From: Amphritea japonica ATCC BAA-1530 | Lineage (GTDB): Bacteria; Pseudomonadota; Gammaproteobacteria; Pseudomonadales; Balneatricaceae | NCBI RefSeq assembly: GCF_016592435.1 | Contig: NZ_AP014545.1 | Coordinates: 3,232,693 to 3,296,692 of the forward strand | Length of the DNA: 64,000 bases | Reading direction: 5' to 3' | Shown: positions 18,791 to 27,403 of the stretch, one piece after another | How positions within the stretch are numbered: the stretch's first letter is position 1 | Layout: the number at the start of each line of letters is the position of its first letter | Made by a program: the position numbers and the translations under genes | The notes under the pieces: model-generated | Told to the model about the DNA's origin: nothing | Databases searched by the model: none | Seen by the model: only the letters and a program-made list of their open reading frames with translations

Positions 18791-19774
18791 ATGTCCAGGC
18801 TCATACTACTACCGATTATCGCCGCACTCGCAATCGGACTATCCAGTCTGGAAGCCATTGAACAATTCGGTCTGAGCGCATTACCTCTGGCAATTGTAAT
18901 AGGAATGATCTGGGGACACTTCAACCATCGCCCTCTCAATAAGAGTGACACCCGAATCACTCGTTTCTGCCAACAAAGACTACTCCGTAGCGGCATCATC
19001 CTATTCGGCTTCAGCCTCAGTATGGAACAAATTTTCGCTGTGGGCTGGCAGGCACTGTTGCTGGATGCGTTAATGATTTTTATAATTTTCAGCATGGGCA
19101 CATGGATCGGCATAAGGGTTTTTAAATTGCACAGAGACATCGCCATTCTGACCTCTGTAGGCAGTGCCATTTGTGGTGCTGCAGCCGTTCTGGCCACCGA
19201 ATCGGTACTAAAACCGAAACAGCAACACGTTTCCGTCGCCATCGCCACGGTAGTGCTGTTCGGTACTATCGCCATGTTTAGCTACCCGCTAATTTATCAG
19301 TTCTCTAGTATGAGCGAGCAGACCTTCGGCATCTATATCGGCAGCACTGTACATGAAGTCGCTCAGGCAGTAGCCGCCGGTGAGGCGATCAGCGGAGAAA
19401 CGCTGCAAACTGCCGTCGTCGTAAAACTGATCAGGGTGATGATGTTAGCGCCTTTCATTTTACTCTTGAGCTCTCACCTTAGCAGAACCACCAGCGACAC
19501 ATCAGGCCAACACATCATCATCCCCTGGTTCGTGCTGGGTTTTATCGCAGCGACTGGCATCAATAGTCTGGTGGCGCTGCCCGAGCCCCTGCTCAACCTG
19601 CTTAAACTGGCAAGCCAGTTCTGTCTGGCACTGGCGATGGCAGCCCTCGGACTACAAACCCGCTGGCACACCATTAAACAGGCTGGGCCGAAACCACTAC
19701 TACTCGCTCTGATACTCTTCCTGATGCTGATATGCGGGGGATATTTTCTAAACCTGTTACTGATCACAGCTTAA
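18791..19774 (+). CDS. yeiH: YeiH/UPF0324 family membrane transporter (putative sulfate exporter)
   Basis: 327 residues with about ten hydrophobic helices. The conserved G-S-A-I-C-G-A-A-A-V (near residue 119), G-S-T-V-H-E-V-A-Q-A-V-A-A-G (near 185) and V-V-V-K-L-I-R-V-M-M-L-A-P segments are typical of the YeiH family, which is annotated as putative sulfate/sulfonate exporters on limited evidence. Its divergent LysR partner is a common neighbour. No downstream gene is close enough to be in an operon. Confidence 0.9.
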   Translation: MSRLILLPIIAALAIGLSSLEAIEQFGLSALPLAIVIGMIWGHFNHRPLNKSDTRITRFCQQRLLRSGIILFGFSLSMEQIFAVGWQALLLDALMIFIIFSMGTWIGIRVFKLHRDIAILTSVGSAICGAAAVLATESVLKPKQQHVSVAIATVVLFGTIAMFSYPLIYQFSSMSEQTFGIYIGSTVHEVAQAVAAGEAISGETLQTAVVVKLIRVMMLAPFILLLSSHLSRTTSDTSGQHIIIPWFVLGFIAATGINSLVALPEPLLNLLKLASQFCLALAMAALGLQTRWHTIKQAGPKPLLLALILFLMLICGGYFLNLLLITA

Positions 19775-20017
19775 TCATTAAGCGTATCGCGGACGCCTGC
19801 TATAAAAAACAGGCTTCCTGTGCAGAAGAACCGGCTTTTACATACTCTATTTTGCAACCTATGATTCAATTATCAGAAGCTCTTACTGCCGTCTTTCTCT
19901 CAGAAAATCATTTCTACACAGGAGTTTTTGAACCCTCTGCTACGAAATAAAGTAGAATCAGCTATAGTCAGTTCATCTACCATATTTCTAATATTTTCTG
20001 AGAGCTAATACCGAAGA

Positions 20018-20536
20018 ATGGGACGCTATCGACCTCCAGGGCAACCTAAATCACCTTACATCACCGCCGCTGGCGCTAAGCGTCTGGACGATGAGCTGAG
20101 GTACCTATGGAAAGTAAAGCGCCCTGCTATCACCCAATCGGTTAAAGAAGCGGCAGCGCAGGGTGATCGCTCCGAGAATGCCGAGTATATTTACGGCAAA
20201 AAACAGCTGCGAGAGATCGACTACCGGGTAAGGTATCTGTCCAAGCGACTGGATATATTAACTGTCGTTGACCGACTACCTGACGACCACAACACGGTTT
20301 TCTTTGGTGCCTGGGTAACGGTAATCGACGAACAGGAAAAAGAAGCCTGTTACCGCATTGTCGGCCCCGATGAGATTGGTGATCTTGCCGGATACATCAG
20401 TCTGGACTCACCGATGGCCCGGCAGCTGTTAAAAAAACACATCGGAGATGAGTTTTCTATCCAACGGCCTGACGGTAACGAAACCTGGTACGAAATTACC
20501 GGCATAGAATATCGAGAAGATAAGAGCAGTAGCTAG
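20018..20536 (+). CDS. greB: transcription elongation factor GreB
   Basis: 172 residues. The N-terminal coiled coil (about 20-85) carries the Gre-family stretch with D-R-S-E-N-A-E-Y-I-Y-G-K-K-Q, and a C-terminal FKBP-like domain follows. The N-terminal Y-I-T-A-A-G-A-K-R-L-D-D-E-L and length separate GreB from GreA (about 158). The protein enters the RNA polymerase secondary channel and stimulates cleavage of backtracked transcripts. Two small hairpins without T-runs (20539-20551 and 20562-20576) follow the gene. Confidence 0.94.
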   Translation: MGRYRPPGQPKSPYITAAGAKRLDDELRYLWKVKRPAITQSVKEAAAQGDRSENAEYIYGKKQLREIDYRVRYLSKRLDILTVVDRLPDDHNTVFFGAWVTVIDEQEKEACYRIVGPDEIGDLAGYISLDSPMARQLLKKHIGDEFSIQRPDGNETWYEITGIEYREDKSSS

Positions 20537-20701
20537 ACGTCACTCCGTGACATGCCAGAACGGAATCTTTGATTCCTACTAGAAAAAGCACAAGCACAAA
20601 CCAATTTGCAAAGTAAGTTTTATCGAAGCGTGCGAGCCACTAGCAAGGCGCGTAGCGCCGTCAGGCAAGCATCGAAGATGCGGTCTGTATTTTTTAGGCA
20701 T

Positions 20702-20723
20702 AAAAAAACCACCCTGCGGTGGC
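20702..20723 (-). terminator. duplicated tRNA-operon terminator, distal copy
   Basis: On the minus strand a 5-bp stem CCACC/GGTGG with a 4-base loop is followed by seven T residues. It lies beyond the tRNA remnant and probably backs up the proximal copy. Confidence 0.7.
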
Positions 20724-20736
20724 TATTTATAAAAAG

Positions 20737-20755
20737 TGGTGGGACGTATAGGATT
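20737..20755 (-). pseudogene. tRNA-Lys 3'-end remnant
   Basis: These 19 bases equal the 3' end of tRNA-Lys (acceptor strand, discriminator A and CCA), then the match stops abruptly at 20756. It is a truncated leftover of a third tRNA-Lys or of the duplication that created the 60-bp repeats. Confidence 0.75.
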
Positions 20756-20873
20756 ACTGCGCGCTTCGCGCTTGCCCTGCGGGCTGCCGTCGCAGGCTCC
20801 GGCGTTGTCTCGCTACGCTCGGCTCGAACCTCCCTTCGGGTACGGTTCTCATCCTGTATGTGCCACAAATTTC

Positions 20874-20933
20874 AGGCATAAAAAAACCACCCTTCGGTGG
20901 CTATTTATAAGAAGTGGTGGGACGTATAGGATT
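20874..20933. repeat. 60-bp direct repeat, copy 2
   Basis: Second copy of the repeat at 20696-20755, two mismatches (one in the terminator loop, one in the A-rich spacer). Here it continues into an intact tRNA-Lys, so this is probably the parental copy. Confidence 0.85.
20880..20901 (-). terminator. tRNA array terminator, proximal copy
   Basis: Minus-strand stem CCACC/GGTGG with a 4-base loop and a T-tract, 14 bases after the 3' end of the last tRNA-Lys. Confidence 0.8.
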
Positions 20934-20990
20934 CGAACCTATGACCAATTGGTTAAAAGCCAACTGCTCTACCAACTGAGCTAACGTCCC
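20915..20990 (-). tRNA. tRNA-Lys (anticodon TTT), copy 1
   Basis: 76 bases including an encoded CCA. Acceptor GGGACGT/ACGTCCC, D-arm with GCTCAGTTGGTAGAGC, anticodon loop CTTTTAA giving TTT, T-arm with GGTTCGAATCC. Identical to the copy at 21038-21113. Last gene of a minus-strand Ser-Asn-Lys-Lys array. Confidence 0.96.
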
Positions 20991-21037
20991 ACACCGAGAC
21001 TTCTTTTTCCCCTATCCACTACTCTCCGAGAAGAGAG

Positions 21038-21113
21038 TGGTGGGACGTATAGGATTCGAACCTATGACCAATTGGTTAAAAGCCAACTGCTCTACCAACT
21101 GAGCTAACGTCCC
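21038..21113 (-). tRNA. tRNA-Lys (anticodon TTT), copy 2
   Basis: 76 bases with encoded CCA, identical to copy 1; 47 bases separate the two. Tandem duplication of a gene for a frequently used anticodon. Confidence 0.96.
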
Positions 21114-21116
21114 ATC

Positions 21117-21192
21117 TGGCTCCTCGAGCTGGACTCGAACCAGCGACCAATAGATTAACAGTCTACTGCTCTACCAACTGAGCTATCGAGGA
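21117..21192 (-). tRNA. tRNA-Asn (anticodon GTT)
   Basis: 76 bases with encoded CCA. Acceptor TCCTCGA/TCGAGGA with discriminator G, anticodon loop CTGTTAA giving GTT. Only three bases separate it from tRNA-Lys copy 2, so processing must be tight. Confidence 0.96.
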
Positions 21193-21209
21193 ACACTATT
21201 CTCACTTAA

Positions 21210-21300
21210 TGGCGGAGGGGCAGGGATTCGAACCCTGGGAGGGCTATTAACCCTCGCTGGTTTTCAAGACCAGTGCTTTCGACCACTCAGCCACCCCTCC
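21210..21300 (-). tRNA. tRNA-Ser (anticodon TGA)
   Basis: 91 bases with encoded CCA and the long variable arm of class II tRNAs (GCGAGGGTTAATAGCCCTCC region). Anticodon loop CTTGAAA gives TGA. First gene of the array, 13 bases downstream of the promoter -10. Confidence 0.96.
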
Positions 21301-21313
21301 AGTGAGGTGGCGT

Positions 21314-21341
21314 ATAATAAAGGATTCCGTGTTTGTGTCAA
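21314..21341 (-). promoter_or_regulatory. sigma-70 promoter of the tRNA array
   Basis: On the minus strand a perfect TTGACA (21336-21341) and TATTAT (21314-21319) are separated by 16 bases. A GC-rich discriminator (ACGCCACC) follows, as expected for stringently controlled stable-RNA promoters. Confidence 0.8.
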
Positions 21342-21426
21342 TAGTTTAGAAAGGGAAAATTTAAAAAACTGTCGCTTTTTCTTCGTTCGTAATAATTGCA
21401 GATATCTCAAGACATCTGCCACGCTA

Positions 21427-22494
21427 TTAGTTCATTCCTAAACTGTACTTCTGACCATAGGTTTCGCTTCTGCGATACTCCCCCGGCGTCATCCCTGTCC
21501 ACTTTTTAAACGACCGGAAAAAAGCAGACGGTTCGTCAAAACCCATCAGGGCAGCCACATCATTAATAGACAGTTGGGGCGAGTCCATATAGTTAATTGC
21601 CGCTTTCTTACGACAATCATCTTTTATCTTCTGATAGGAGCTATTCTCATCGGCCAAACGCCTGCGCAATGTCGACACTGACATATTGAGTTTAAATGCC
21701 ACCTCTTCGGCACCAGGCAGTTCCCGACTAAAATCTTTACCCAGCATTGCTTTAACCTGAGAGCGCAGACTCTGGTCGTTATCGACCATCACAATCAACT
21801 GATAGGGCGCTGTCTGCAGAAACCCACGAAGGCTTTCATCATTCTGAAGAATCGGGTAATCAAGAAAACGTGCTGGGAATACAATCGCATTATCATGCTG
21901 ATCAAACTTAATCTCTGACTGAAACAGTGTCTCATAATGATAACTGTCTTCCTGTTGGGGAAAAGTAAAATAGGCTGCTTTCAAATCCAGCCGGGAACCG
22001 ATCAGCCAACTGATAAAATGATGCCACATAGACAGCCCCGTACGTACAATGGCAGGCGCTTCATTTCGCAACATCTCCCGTACTTCTTTCTCAGGAACAG
22101 AACTCACCGGAGCAAAAGAGATCTTTGCATAGCGCCCTTTACGGACCAGATAAGGTTTAACCATAGTGCCACGACAGATCTCATAGAAAGCACTACAACG
22201 ATAGATCGCACGCTCCAGAGTCGGACAGTGGATTATGGAATGGCACATCATCCGAAAAGTACCGTTTGGTACCCGCCCTCCTGATACCATACCAAAAGAT
22301 TCATCCTGGGCTGTCCACATAATCCGCTGATACAGCTGACCGAATTTGATAGCAGAAAACTCTGTTCGTCGCTCAATTTCGGTGGGATCAATACCTACTT
22401 CTGCTAGTAATTCTTCTAGATTATACCCCTGCTTATCAACTTGCATGAGCAGGTATCTGACATAGCCGGACGGCACTGTGATGGTTTTTTCCAT
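21427..22494 (-). CDS. AraC-family regulator divergent from DUF1302/DUF1329 genes
   Basis: 355 residues. The N-terminal two thirds match the arabinose-binding-like domain of OruR/ArgR-type AraC proteins (E-L-L-A-E-V-G-I-D near residue 28; long helical segment to about 210), and the C-terminal 90 residues hold the two AraC helix-turn-helix units ending in G-M-T-P-G-E-Y-R. Such regulators often activate neighbouring lipid or alcohol catabolism genes. The 299-base gap to the divergent DUF1302 gene contains symmetric sequences suitable as operators, so control of that pair is likely. Effector unknown. Confidence 0.9.
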   Translation of the reverse strand: MEKTITVPSGYVRYLLMQVDKQGYNLEELLAEVGIDPTEIERRTEFSAIKFGQLYQRIMWTAQDESFGMVSGGRVPNGTFRMMCHSIIHCPTLERAIYRCSAFYEICRGTMVKPYLVRKGRYAKISFAPVSSVPEKEVREMLRNEAPAIVRTGLSMWHHFISWLIGSRLDLKAAYFTFPQQEDSYHYETLFQSEIKFDQHDNAIVFPARFLDYPILQNDESLRGFLQTAPYQLIVMVDNDQSLRSQVKAMLGKDFSRELPGAEEVAFKLNMSVSTLRRRLADENSSYQKIKDDCRKKAAINYMDSPQLSINDVAALMGFDEPSAFFRSFKKWTGMTPGEYRRSETYGQKYSLGMN

Positions 22495-22599
22495 CGTTTT
22501 TCACTCTACTTTGTAATTGTTATTGTATTTTAGATGCAGTTATAAGCTATTCTTTTAACTTATATCATTAAAAATCAAAAAAACAGCCCAGACATTTTT

Positions 22600-22657
22600 T
22601 GTCATTAAAAATGACAGCTATTGTTATTGTGAATATAGCCATGGATAACGGATTATC
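22600..22657. promoter_or_regulatory. inverted repeats in the AraC/DUF1302 divergent region
   Basis: A perfect repeat TGTCATT-AAA-AATGACA spans 22600-22616, and a shorter one GATAA-CGGA-TTATC spans 22644-22657. Both lie between the divergent starts in AT-rich DNA. They are candidate operators for the AraC protein or another regulator. Confidence 0.45.
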
Positions 22658-22793
22658 TATCCTGCCTTATATTCATATCACGAGTACTGCTCTGTTCATT
22701 GACCAGCAAATTCGGATCAGAAGACAGGCAACTCCGGCACAACCGGTGTAGCTGAACAGACAAAAATAACAAATTACCGCAAAGGTGAACAAA

Positions 22794-24608
22794 ATGGCCC
22801 ACAGATCGATAAGGACGTCAGCCCCCTGGCGCCCTACCCCGACACGTAACAGGCTCTCGCAGAGCATATCCCTCGCACTCTTCACAGCGACCCTGGCAAC
22901 CCCTGTAGTCGCTGTTGAATTTAATTTTGGGGAGATCGAAGGCCGTTTTGATTCGCAGCTGTCCATTGGCACCAGCATCAGGATGGAAGATGCAGATTCA
23001 CGCTTAGTTTCAAAAGCTAATCTTGGATCAGGTGAAGGTTCCGGTAGTTATGATGATGCAAACCTAAACTTCAAAGAGGGGAACGCGTTTTCTACTGTCT
23101 TTAAAGGCGTCCATGATCTTGAATTGAATTATGAGAATTACGGCGCATTTATTCGTGGAAAATACTGGTATGACAAAGAATTAGAAGACGGGAAGCGACC
23201 TCACGGTAATACTTTAAACGCCTACTCAGACGGACGCACATTAAGTGATAACGGTTTTAATGAGTATGCTCGTTTCTCTGGGGCTGAAATCCTTGATGCC
23301 TATTTTTTTGGTTCATTTGAACTTAATAATCAGCCCTTGGATATAAGGCTAGGACGCCAAGTTATAAATTGGGGAGAGAGTACTTTCATTCAGGGTGGAT
23401 TGAATGCAATCAACCCTGTTGATGTCAGCGCAGTCCGTCGCGCAGGGGTTGAAGTCAAAGAAGCCCTCCTTCCAGTTAATATGGCCTTTGCCTCCCTGGG
23501 ACTAACAGATAACCTAAGCATGGAAGCTTTCTATCAGCTTAAGTGGGAACCGACTGCTATTGACGGCTGCGGCACCTATTTCTCCACTAATGACTTTGGT
23601 GCTGAAGGGTGCGACGGTATCCGAATCCGTTCGACCTTAATTCCCCCAACACTGCAATCTGATGCAGCATACTTCGATACGGCTGGCGGTCTTTTTGTCA
23701 TCAACAGACATGAAGATGGTCGTCGTGAAGCCGATGATGAGGGGCAGTTTGGTATAGCATTCAGGTATTTTGCGGAAGAATTAAATGACACAGAATTTGG
23801 TCTCTACTTCGCCAAGTACCATAGCCGCTTACCCATCTCCAGCGGTGTGAAATATTTAGCAGGAGGAGTGCCCGGTGTATTTACTTCAGAATATTTCATT
23901 GAATACCCTGAAGATATCGAAATGCTTGGTCTCAGTTTCAATACTACACTGGGAACGGTTGCCTGGTCCGGAGAAGTTACGCACAAAACAAACGTGCCTA
24001 TTCAGATAAACGGTCCTCTGTTAGTGGCTGCCATTCTCAGAGAAGGCCTGGGATCAAGCAGTGGTAATGCTGCCGCAGATAGTCTTATTGCCAGCTCAAA
24101 CATAGGCGAAGATGTTAATGGATATAGCACCTTCGACGTAACCCAGATACAAACCAGTTTCTTGCAATTCTTTGACAATACCCTTGGAGCAAGTCGATTA
24201 ACTCTGATAGGTGAACTTGGCTGGACTCATATTAATGACTTCGATGAAGGTGCCAATGCGCTTAAATACGGTCGACATGGTACCTTCGGATATGCTGCAG
24301 GTGAAACCGAGGGGTTTGTTACCCAAGATTCTTATGGCTATGTAGTTCGGGCCAGCCTCAATTACTCTGATGTCTTTGCTGGTATTAACCTAACCCCCCA
24401 ACTCAGCCTGAAGCAAGGCCTCGAAGGTAATGGGCCTGAACCAGGCGCAGCTTTTCGCGAAGGTGAATCCGCAGCAACCTTCAGTCTGACCGCCGATTAC
24501 CTGAATCAATACCAGGCACAGCTGGGCTATACCAGCTTCTTTGGTGGCGATTATAACGGCATTGAAGACCGTGATTACCTCTCACTTAGCGCATCAGCCT
24601 CATTTTAA
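22794..24608 (+). CDS. DUF1302 family outer-membrane protein
   Basis: 604 residues from the ATG at 22794, which has AAGGTG six bases upstream; the GTG at 22785 lies on that ribosome site and is rejected. After a basic leader and a hydrophobic stretch (about residues 24-42, ending A-V-A) comes a long beta-rich protein: R-L-G-R-Q-V-I-N-W-G-E-S-T-F near residue 190 is the DUF1302 hallmark, and the protein ends in Phe, as outer-membrane barrels do. DUF1302 proteins are predicted long barrels usually paired with DUF1329 and linked to growth on hydrophobic substrates; the exact role is not established. Confidence 0.92.
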   Translation: MAHRSIRTSAPWRPTPTRNRLSQSISLALFTATLATPVVAVEFNFGEIEGRFDSQLSIGTSIRMEDADSRLVSKANLGSGEGSGSYDDANLNFKEGNAFSTVFKGVHDLELNYENYGAFIRGKYWYDKELEDGKRPHGNTLNAYSDGRTLSDNGFNEYARFSGAEILDAYFFGSFELNNQPLDIRLGRQVINWGESTFIQGGLNAINPVDVSAVRRAGVEVKEALLPVNMAFASLGLTDNLSMEAFYQLKWEPTAIDGCGTYFSTNDFGAEGCDGIRIRSTLIPPTLQSDAAYFDTAGGLFVINRHEDGRREADDEGQFGIAFRYFAEELNDTEFGLYFAKYHSRLPISSGVKYLAGGVPGVFTSEYFIEYPEDIEMLGLSFNTTLGTVAWSGEVTHKTNVPIQINGPLLVAAILREGLGSSSGNAAADSLIASSNIGEDVNGYSTFDVTQIQTSFLQFFDNTLGASRLTLIGELGWTHINDFDEGANALKYGRHGTFGYAAGETEGFVTQDSYGYVVRASLNYSDVFAGINLTPQLSLKQGLEGNGPEPGAAFREGESAATFSLTADYLNQYQAQLGYTSFFGGDYNGIEDRDYLSLSASASF

Positions 24609-24633
24609 TTGTTAAGGATTACAGGAGAACATT

Positions 24634-25986
24634 ATGACGTTTAAATCGACTGCACTGATCCTTAGCTCTGCTATGGGTTTAAGTCTTAGCCTGCCACTCA
24701 TGGCTGCTGTTTCTGAAACAGAAGCGGCTAAGTTAGGCACAAGCCTGACACCGATAGGTGCTGAAGTAGCGGGCAATGCCGCCGGCACTATTCCTGCCTG
24801 GGATGGCGGCCTCCCCCCCGGTGGCGAGCGTTTTAAAGACCCATATGCCGATGAACAGCCAATACTGACCATCACCGCTCAGAACGCTGCGGAGCATAAG
24901 CAGCATTTAACGGAGGGGCAGCTGGCGCTACTGGCCAAATACCCGGATACATTCAAGATGAATATCTATCCGACCCATCGCAGTGCATCCCTGCCCCAGC
25001 TGCAATATGACAATGCTCGCAGCAATGCCGTGCAATCAGAACTGATAGACAACGGCAATGGCCTGAGCAGCAACACTCTGGAAGGCGTACCTTTTCCTAT
25101 TCCTCAGAACGGCCTCGAAGCGATCTGGAATCATATGACCCGCTACCGTGGAGGTGCGCTCGAGCGGACATTTGTGCAGGTACCTGTACACGCCAATGGC
25201 AATTTTGTACCGGTAAAAATCACTGAGAAAATGTCCTGGCCTAACTATCTCAAAGAGGGTCGCACCGCTAAAGATGACAATATTCTGTTCTATTTTGTCC
25301 AGCAGATAAAAGCACCGGCACGTTTAACCGGCAATGTCCTGCTGGTACATGAAGCTCAAAATCAGATCGCCAAACCCCGTGAGGCATGGATTTATAATGC
25401 CGGCCAACGACGTGTACGCCGGGCACCTCAAATCGCTTACGATGCTCCAGGCACCGCCTCTGACGGTCAGCGTACCTCCGATAACCTGGATATGTTTAAC
25501 GGAGCGCCGGATCGATATAACTGGAATCTGGTCGGTAAAGAGGAAATCTATATCCCTTACAACAGCTACAAGCTGGCTGACCGCACCCTGAAATATAAAG
25601 ACATTCTGACTAAGGGGCACCTCAATCCAGCCTATAATCGATACGAACTACACCGGGTATGGAAAGTAGAAGCAACACTCAAAGAGGGCGCTCGTCACGT
25701 CTACGCCAAGCGAGTCTTCTATATAGATGAGGACAGCTGGCAAGCAGCCGTTGTGGATCACTTTGATGGCCGAGGCCAGCTCTGGCGTGTTGGTGAAGCT
25801 CACCAGATGCAGTATCAGGATGCTCAGGTGCCCTGGTTAACAGCCGAAGCGCTATATGATCTGCAATCTGGTCGTTACCTGGTAGGTAGTCTGACAAATG
25901 AAGAAGGCGATGGTTTTGATTTCAACGCTCGCTTCAAGCACAGTGACTTTACTCCGCAGGCGATTCGCAGAATGGGTAAACGTTAA
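24634..25986 (+). CDS. DUF1329 family periplasmic lipoprotein-carrier-like protein
   Basis: 450 residues with a clear signal peptide (cleavage after about residue 24, L-M-A-A). AGGAG precedes the ATG. Conserved segments include P-A-W-D-G-G near residue 52, R-R-V-R-R-A-P near 255 and Y-A-K-R-V-F-Y-I-D-E-D near 355. DUF1329 proteins have a LolA-like fold in solved members and nearly always follow a DUF1302 gene; the two are proposed to bind or move hydrophobic molecules at the outer membrane. Twenty-five bases separate the genes, so they form an operon. Confidence 0.93.
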   Translation: MTFKSTALILSSAMGLSLSLPLMAAVSETEAAKLGTSLTPIGAEVAGNAAGTIPAWDGGLPPGGERFKDPYADEQPILTITAQNAAEHKQHLTEGQLALLAKYPDTFKMNIYPTHRSASLPQLQYDNARSNAVQSELIDNGNGLSSNTLEGVPFPIPQNGLEAIWNHMTRYRGGALERTFVQVPVHANGNFVPVKITEKMSWPNYLKEGRTAKDDNILFYFVQQIKAPARLTGNVLLVHEAQNQIAKPREAWIYNAGQRRVRRAPQIAYDAPGTASDGQRTSDNLDMFNGAPDRYNWNLVGKEEIYIPYNSYKLADRTLKYKDILTKGHLNPAYNRYELHRVWKVEATLKEGARHVYAKRVFYIDEDSWQAAVVDHFDGRGQLWRVGEAHQMQYQDAQVPWLTAEALYDLQSGRYLVGSLTNEEGDGFDFNARFKHSDFTPQAIRRMGKR

Positions 25987-26025
25987 GTATAGATACTTAA
26001 CAGTTAGCTAGAAAAAAACAAAAAA

Positions 26026-26046
26026 GGAGCCAGTGGCTCCTTTTTT
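26026..26046 (+). terminator. terminator after the DUF1302/DUF1329 operon
   Basis: Perfect 6-bp stem GGAGCC/GGCTCC with a 3-base loop and six T residues. Confidence 0.88.
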
Positions 26047-26107
26047 CTTATGGCATCTGTCACTTTTACTCTACAACCTAACCTACCAGACTACACAAGG
26101 CTCAATC

Positions 26108-26317
26108 TTAAAGGCTCGCCTGAGTTTGCATCATCGGAGCGGTTCTTGCTCCTTGCTGCCAAGAGGCTAAGGCTGCTTCACAACCACTACATACGCCTAC
26201 ATTCAACTCCCGGTCAACGATGATCCAGGTACACTTTCCATAATCGGTGTCACAACTGTGGTGGTCATTACAACCACAGCCGATACAATAAGCTGTCGCC
26301 AACTGACTTTTTCTCAT
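26108..26317 (-). CDS. small Cys-rich putative metal-binding protein
   Basis: 69 residues with eight Cys in a C-x-x-C-x-C then C, C-T-W and C-x-x-C layout (C-I-G-C-G-C near residue 11; G-V-C-S-G-C near 41). The spacing suggests a small zinc or iron-sulfur fold. Similar short proteins occur in bacterial and phage genomes with unknown function. It stands alone between a terminator and a plus-strand gene. A GGCGGGAT stretch upstream may be the ribosome site. Confidence 0.6.
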   Translation of the reverse strand: MRKSQLATAYCIGCGCNDHHSCDTDYGKCTWIIVDRELNVGVCSGCEAALASWQQGARTAPMMQTQASL

Positions 26318-26540
26318 AGGTTTATCCCGCCTTTTATTTTTTTATCTCTACTGCAGATCATTAATGATAGGAGAAGTCAGCCGCGCATGCTGTTCAACTT
26401 AGTAGCTAATTTAGATGAAAAAATAACCACTGACTCAAAGAAAAGTTGCGCAGGTTTAATCTTGGACCTGAAAAGACTGACCTGCGTCAATCTTTATATT
26501 GCAGCGCAATATATTTGAAGCATTTATTTTGGAGCTCCCT

Positions 26541-27296
26541 TTGAATAACCCGCCAGGCACAGAGATTGCCCGCTACTTCGACGAATACGGCCCCATTTAT
26601 ATTTATGATGATGGCCCCTTTCGCTATCTGAGCTTTGGTTCTGGCGGAGAACAAAGCCGGATTGAAATCAACCGCCCGGAATACCCTGTCTATCAATATA
26701 TGCAAGCGATGCTACTCGGCCTGCTCTACCAACCCAGTCCACACCGGGTCTTAATGCTGGGACTGGGTGGAGGTTCACTGGTACAGGCATTACTGAGTTA
26801 TTCAGAGCATGTAATGATCGACGTTGTAGAGCTTCGCCCCCAGGTCGTAGCGACCGCCGCTAAATATTTTATGCTGCCGGTGTCTGACCGCCTTACCATT
26901 AACGTGAATGATGCTCTGGTGTATCTCCAGCACGCTAACGAGCCTCAGGACATGATCTTCACCGACCTGTATACCGATACCGGCATGCAACACCAGCAAC
27001 TGCAGCAGGAGTATCTGCAGGCCTGTTTCCGCTTGCTCAATGATCAGGGGGTGCTGATTTTAAATCTCTGGGATGAGGGACAAGGCTTCCACCCATTAGC
27101 CAGCCAACAACTGACCGAGCTGTTCGGTAACAATTGGCTCTGCTGTACCGTAGATAGCGGAAACCTGGTCGCCTTTGCTTTTCGCGGAGGCAAACCTGAA
27201 TCAAACCCACGAACACTGCTTAACGGCGCCAAAAAATTAGAGAAAAAACTCGGTTTCCCCGCCCGTAAACTGCTAAACCGACTGAAAGAGATATAA
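26541..27296 (+). CDS. spermidine synthase-like protein
   Basis: 251 residues from a TTG at 26541 with GGAG six bases upstream; an upstream in-frame TTG at 26499 lacks a ribosome site. A Rossmann-like methyltransferase fold with the spermidine-synthase motif V-L-M-L-G-L-G-G-G-S-L near residue 70 and an acidic strand end (V-V-E-L-R-P) near 95. The residue expected to act as catalytic Asp in SpeE may be D-L-Y-T-D near 139. The N-terminal beta domain of true spermidine synthases is short here, so polyamine synthesis is uncertain. Single gene. Confidence 0.8.
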   Translation: MNNPPGTEIARYFDEYGPIYIYDDGPFRYLSFGSGGEQSRIEINRPEYPVYQYMQAMLLGLLYQPSPHRVLMLGLGGGSLVQALLSYSEHVMIDVVELRPQVVATAAKYFMLPVSDRLTINVNDALVYLQHANEPQDMIFTDLYTDTGMQHQQLQQEYLQACFRLLNDQGVLILNLWDEGQGFHPLASQQLTELFGNNWLCCTVDSGNLVAFAFRGGKPESNPRTLLNGAKKLEKKLGFPARKLLNRLKEI

Positions 27297-27403
27297 ACAA
27301 TTAACAGGCTGAAAAGAAATCATCCCATAAGGGTTAATTTCCCAGCGTAATACTGGGATAATCAGCTCATAATATTATTTGTAATACCCAATGAGATTCC
27401 GAC

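Larger units (their letters stand above)
20696..20755. repeat. 60-bp direct repeat, copy 1 (terminator plus tRNA-Lys 3' end)
   Basis: Matches 20874-20933 at 58 of 60 positions. It contains an A-tract/stem terminator and the last 19 bases of tRNA-Lys. The sequence between the copies (20756-20873) is rich in short palindromes such as GCGCGCTTCGCGC; the flank at 20641-20690 also holds small hairpins. No gene is supported in 20537-20914. Confidence 0.85.

Noticed and set aside
19732-19950. 72-codon frame overlapping the end of yeiH
   Set aside because: It overlaps a certain gene in another frame, lacks a ribosome site and has no recognisable features.
20606-20984. Plus-strand reading frames of 82-91 codons across the tRNA-Lys and repeat region
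   Set aside because: They read through tRNA and terminator sequence in antisense; translated tRNA of this kind is a common false gene.
27297-27403. SAH or SAM riboswitch before luxS
   Set aside because: Only a small 6-bp hairpin is visible; no pseudoknot or conserved riboswitch core was recognised.
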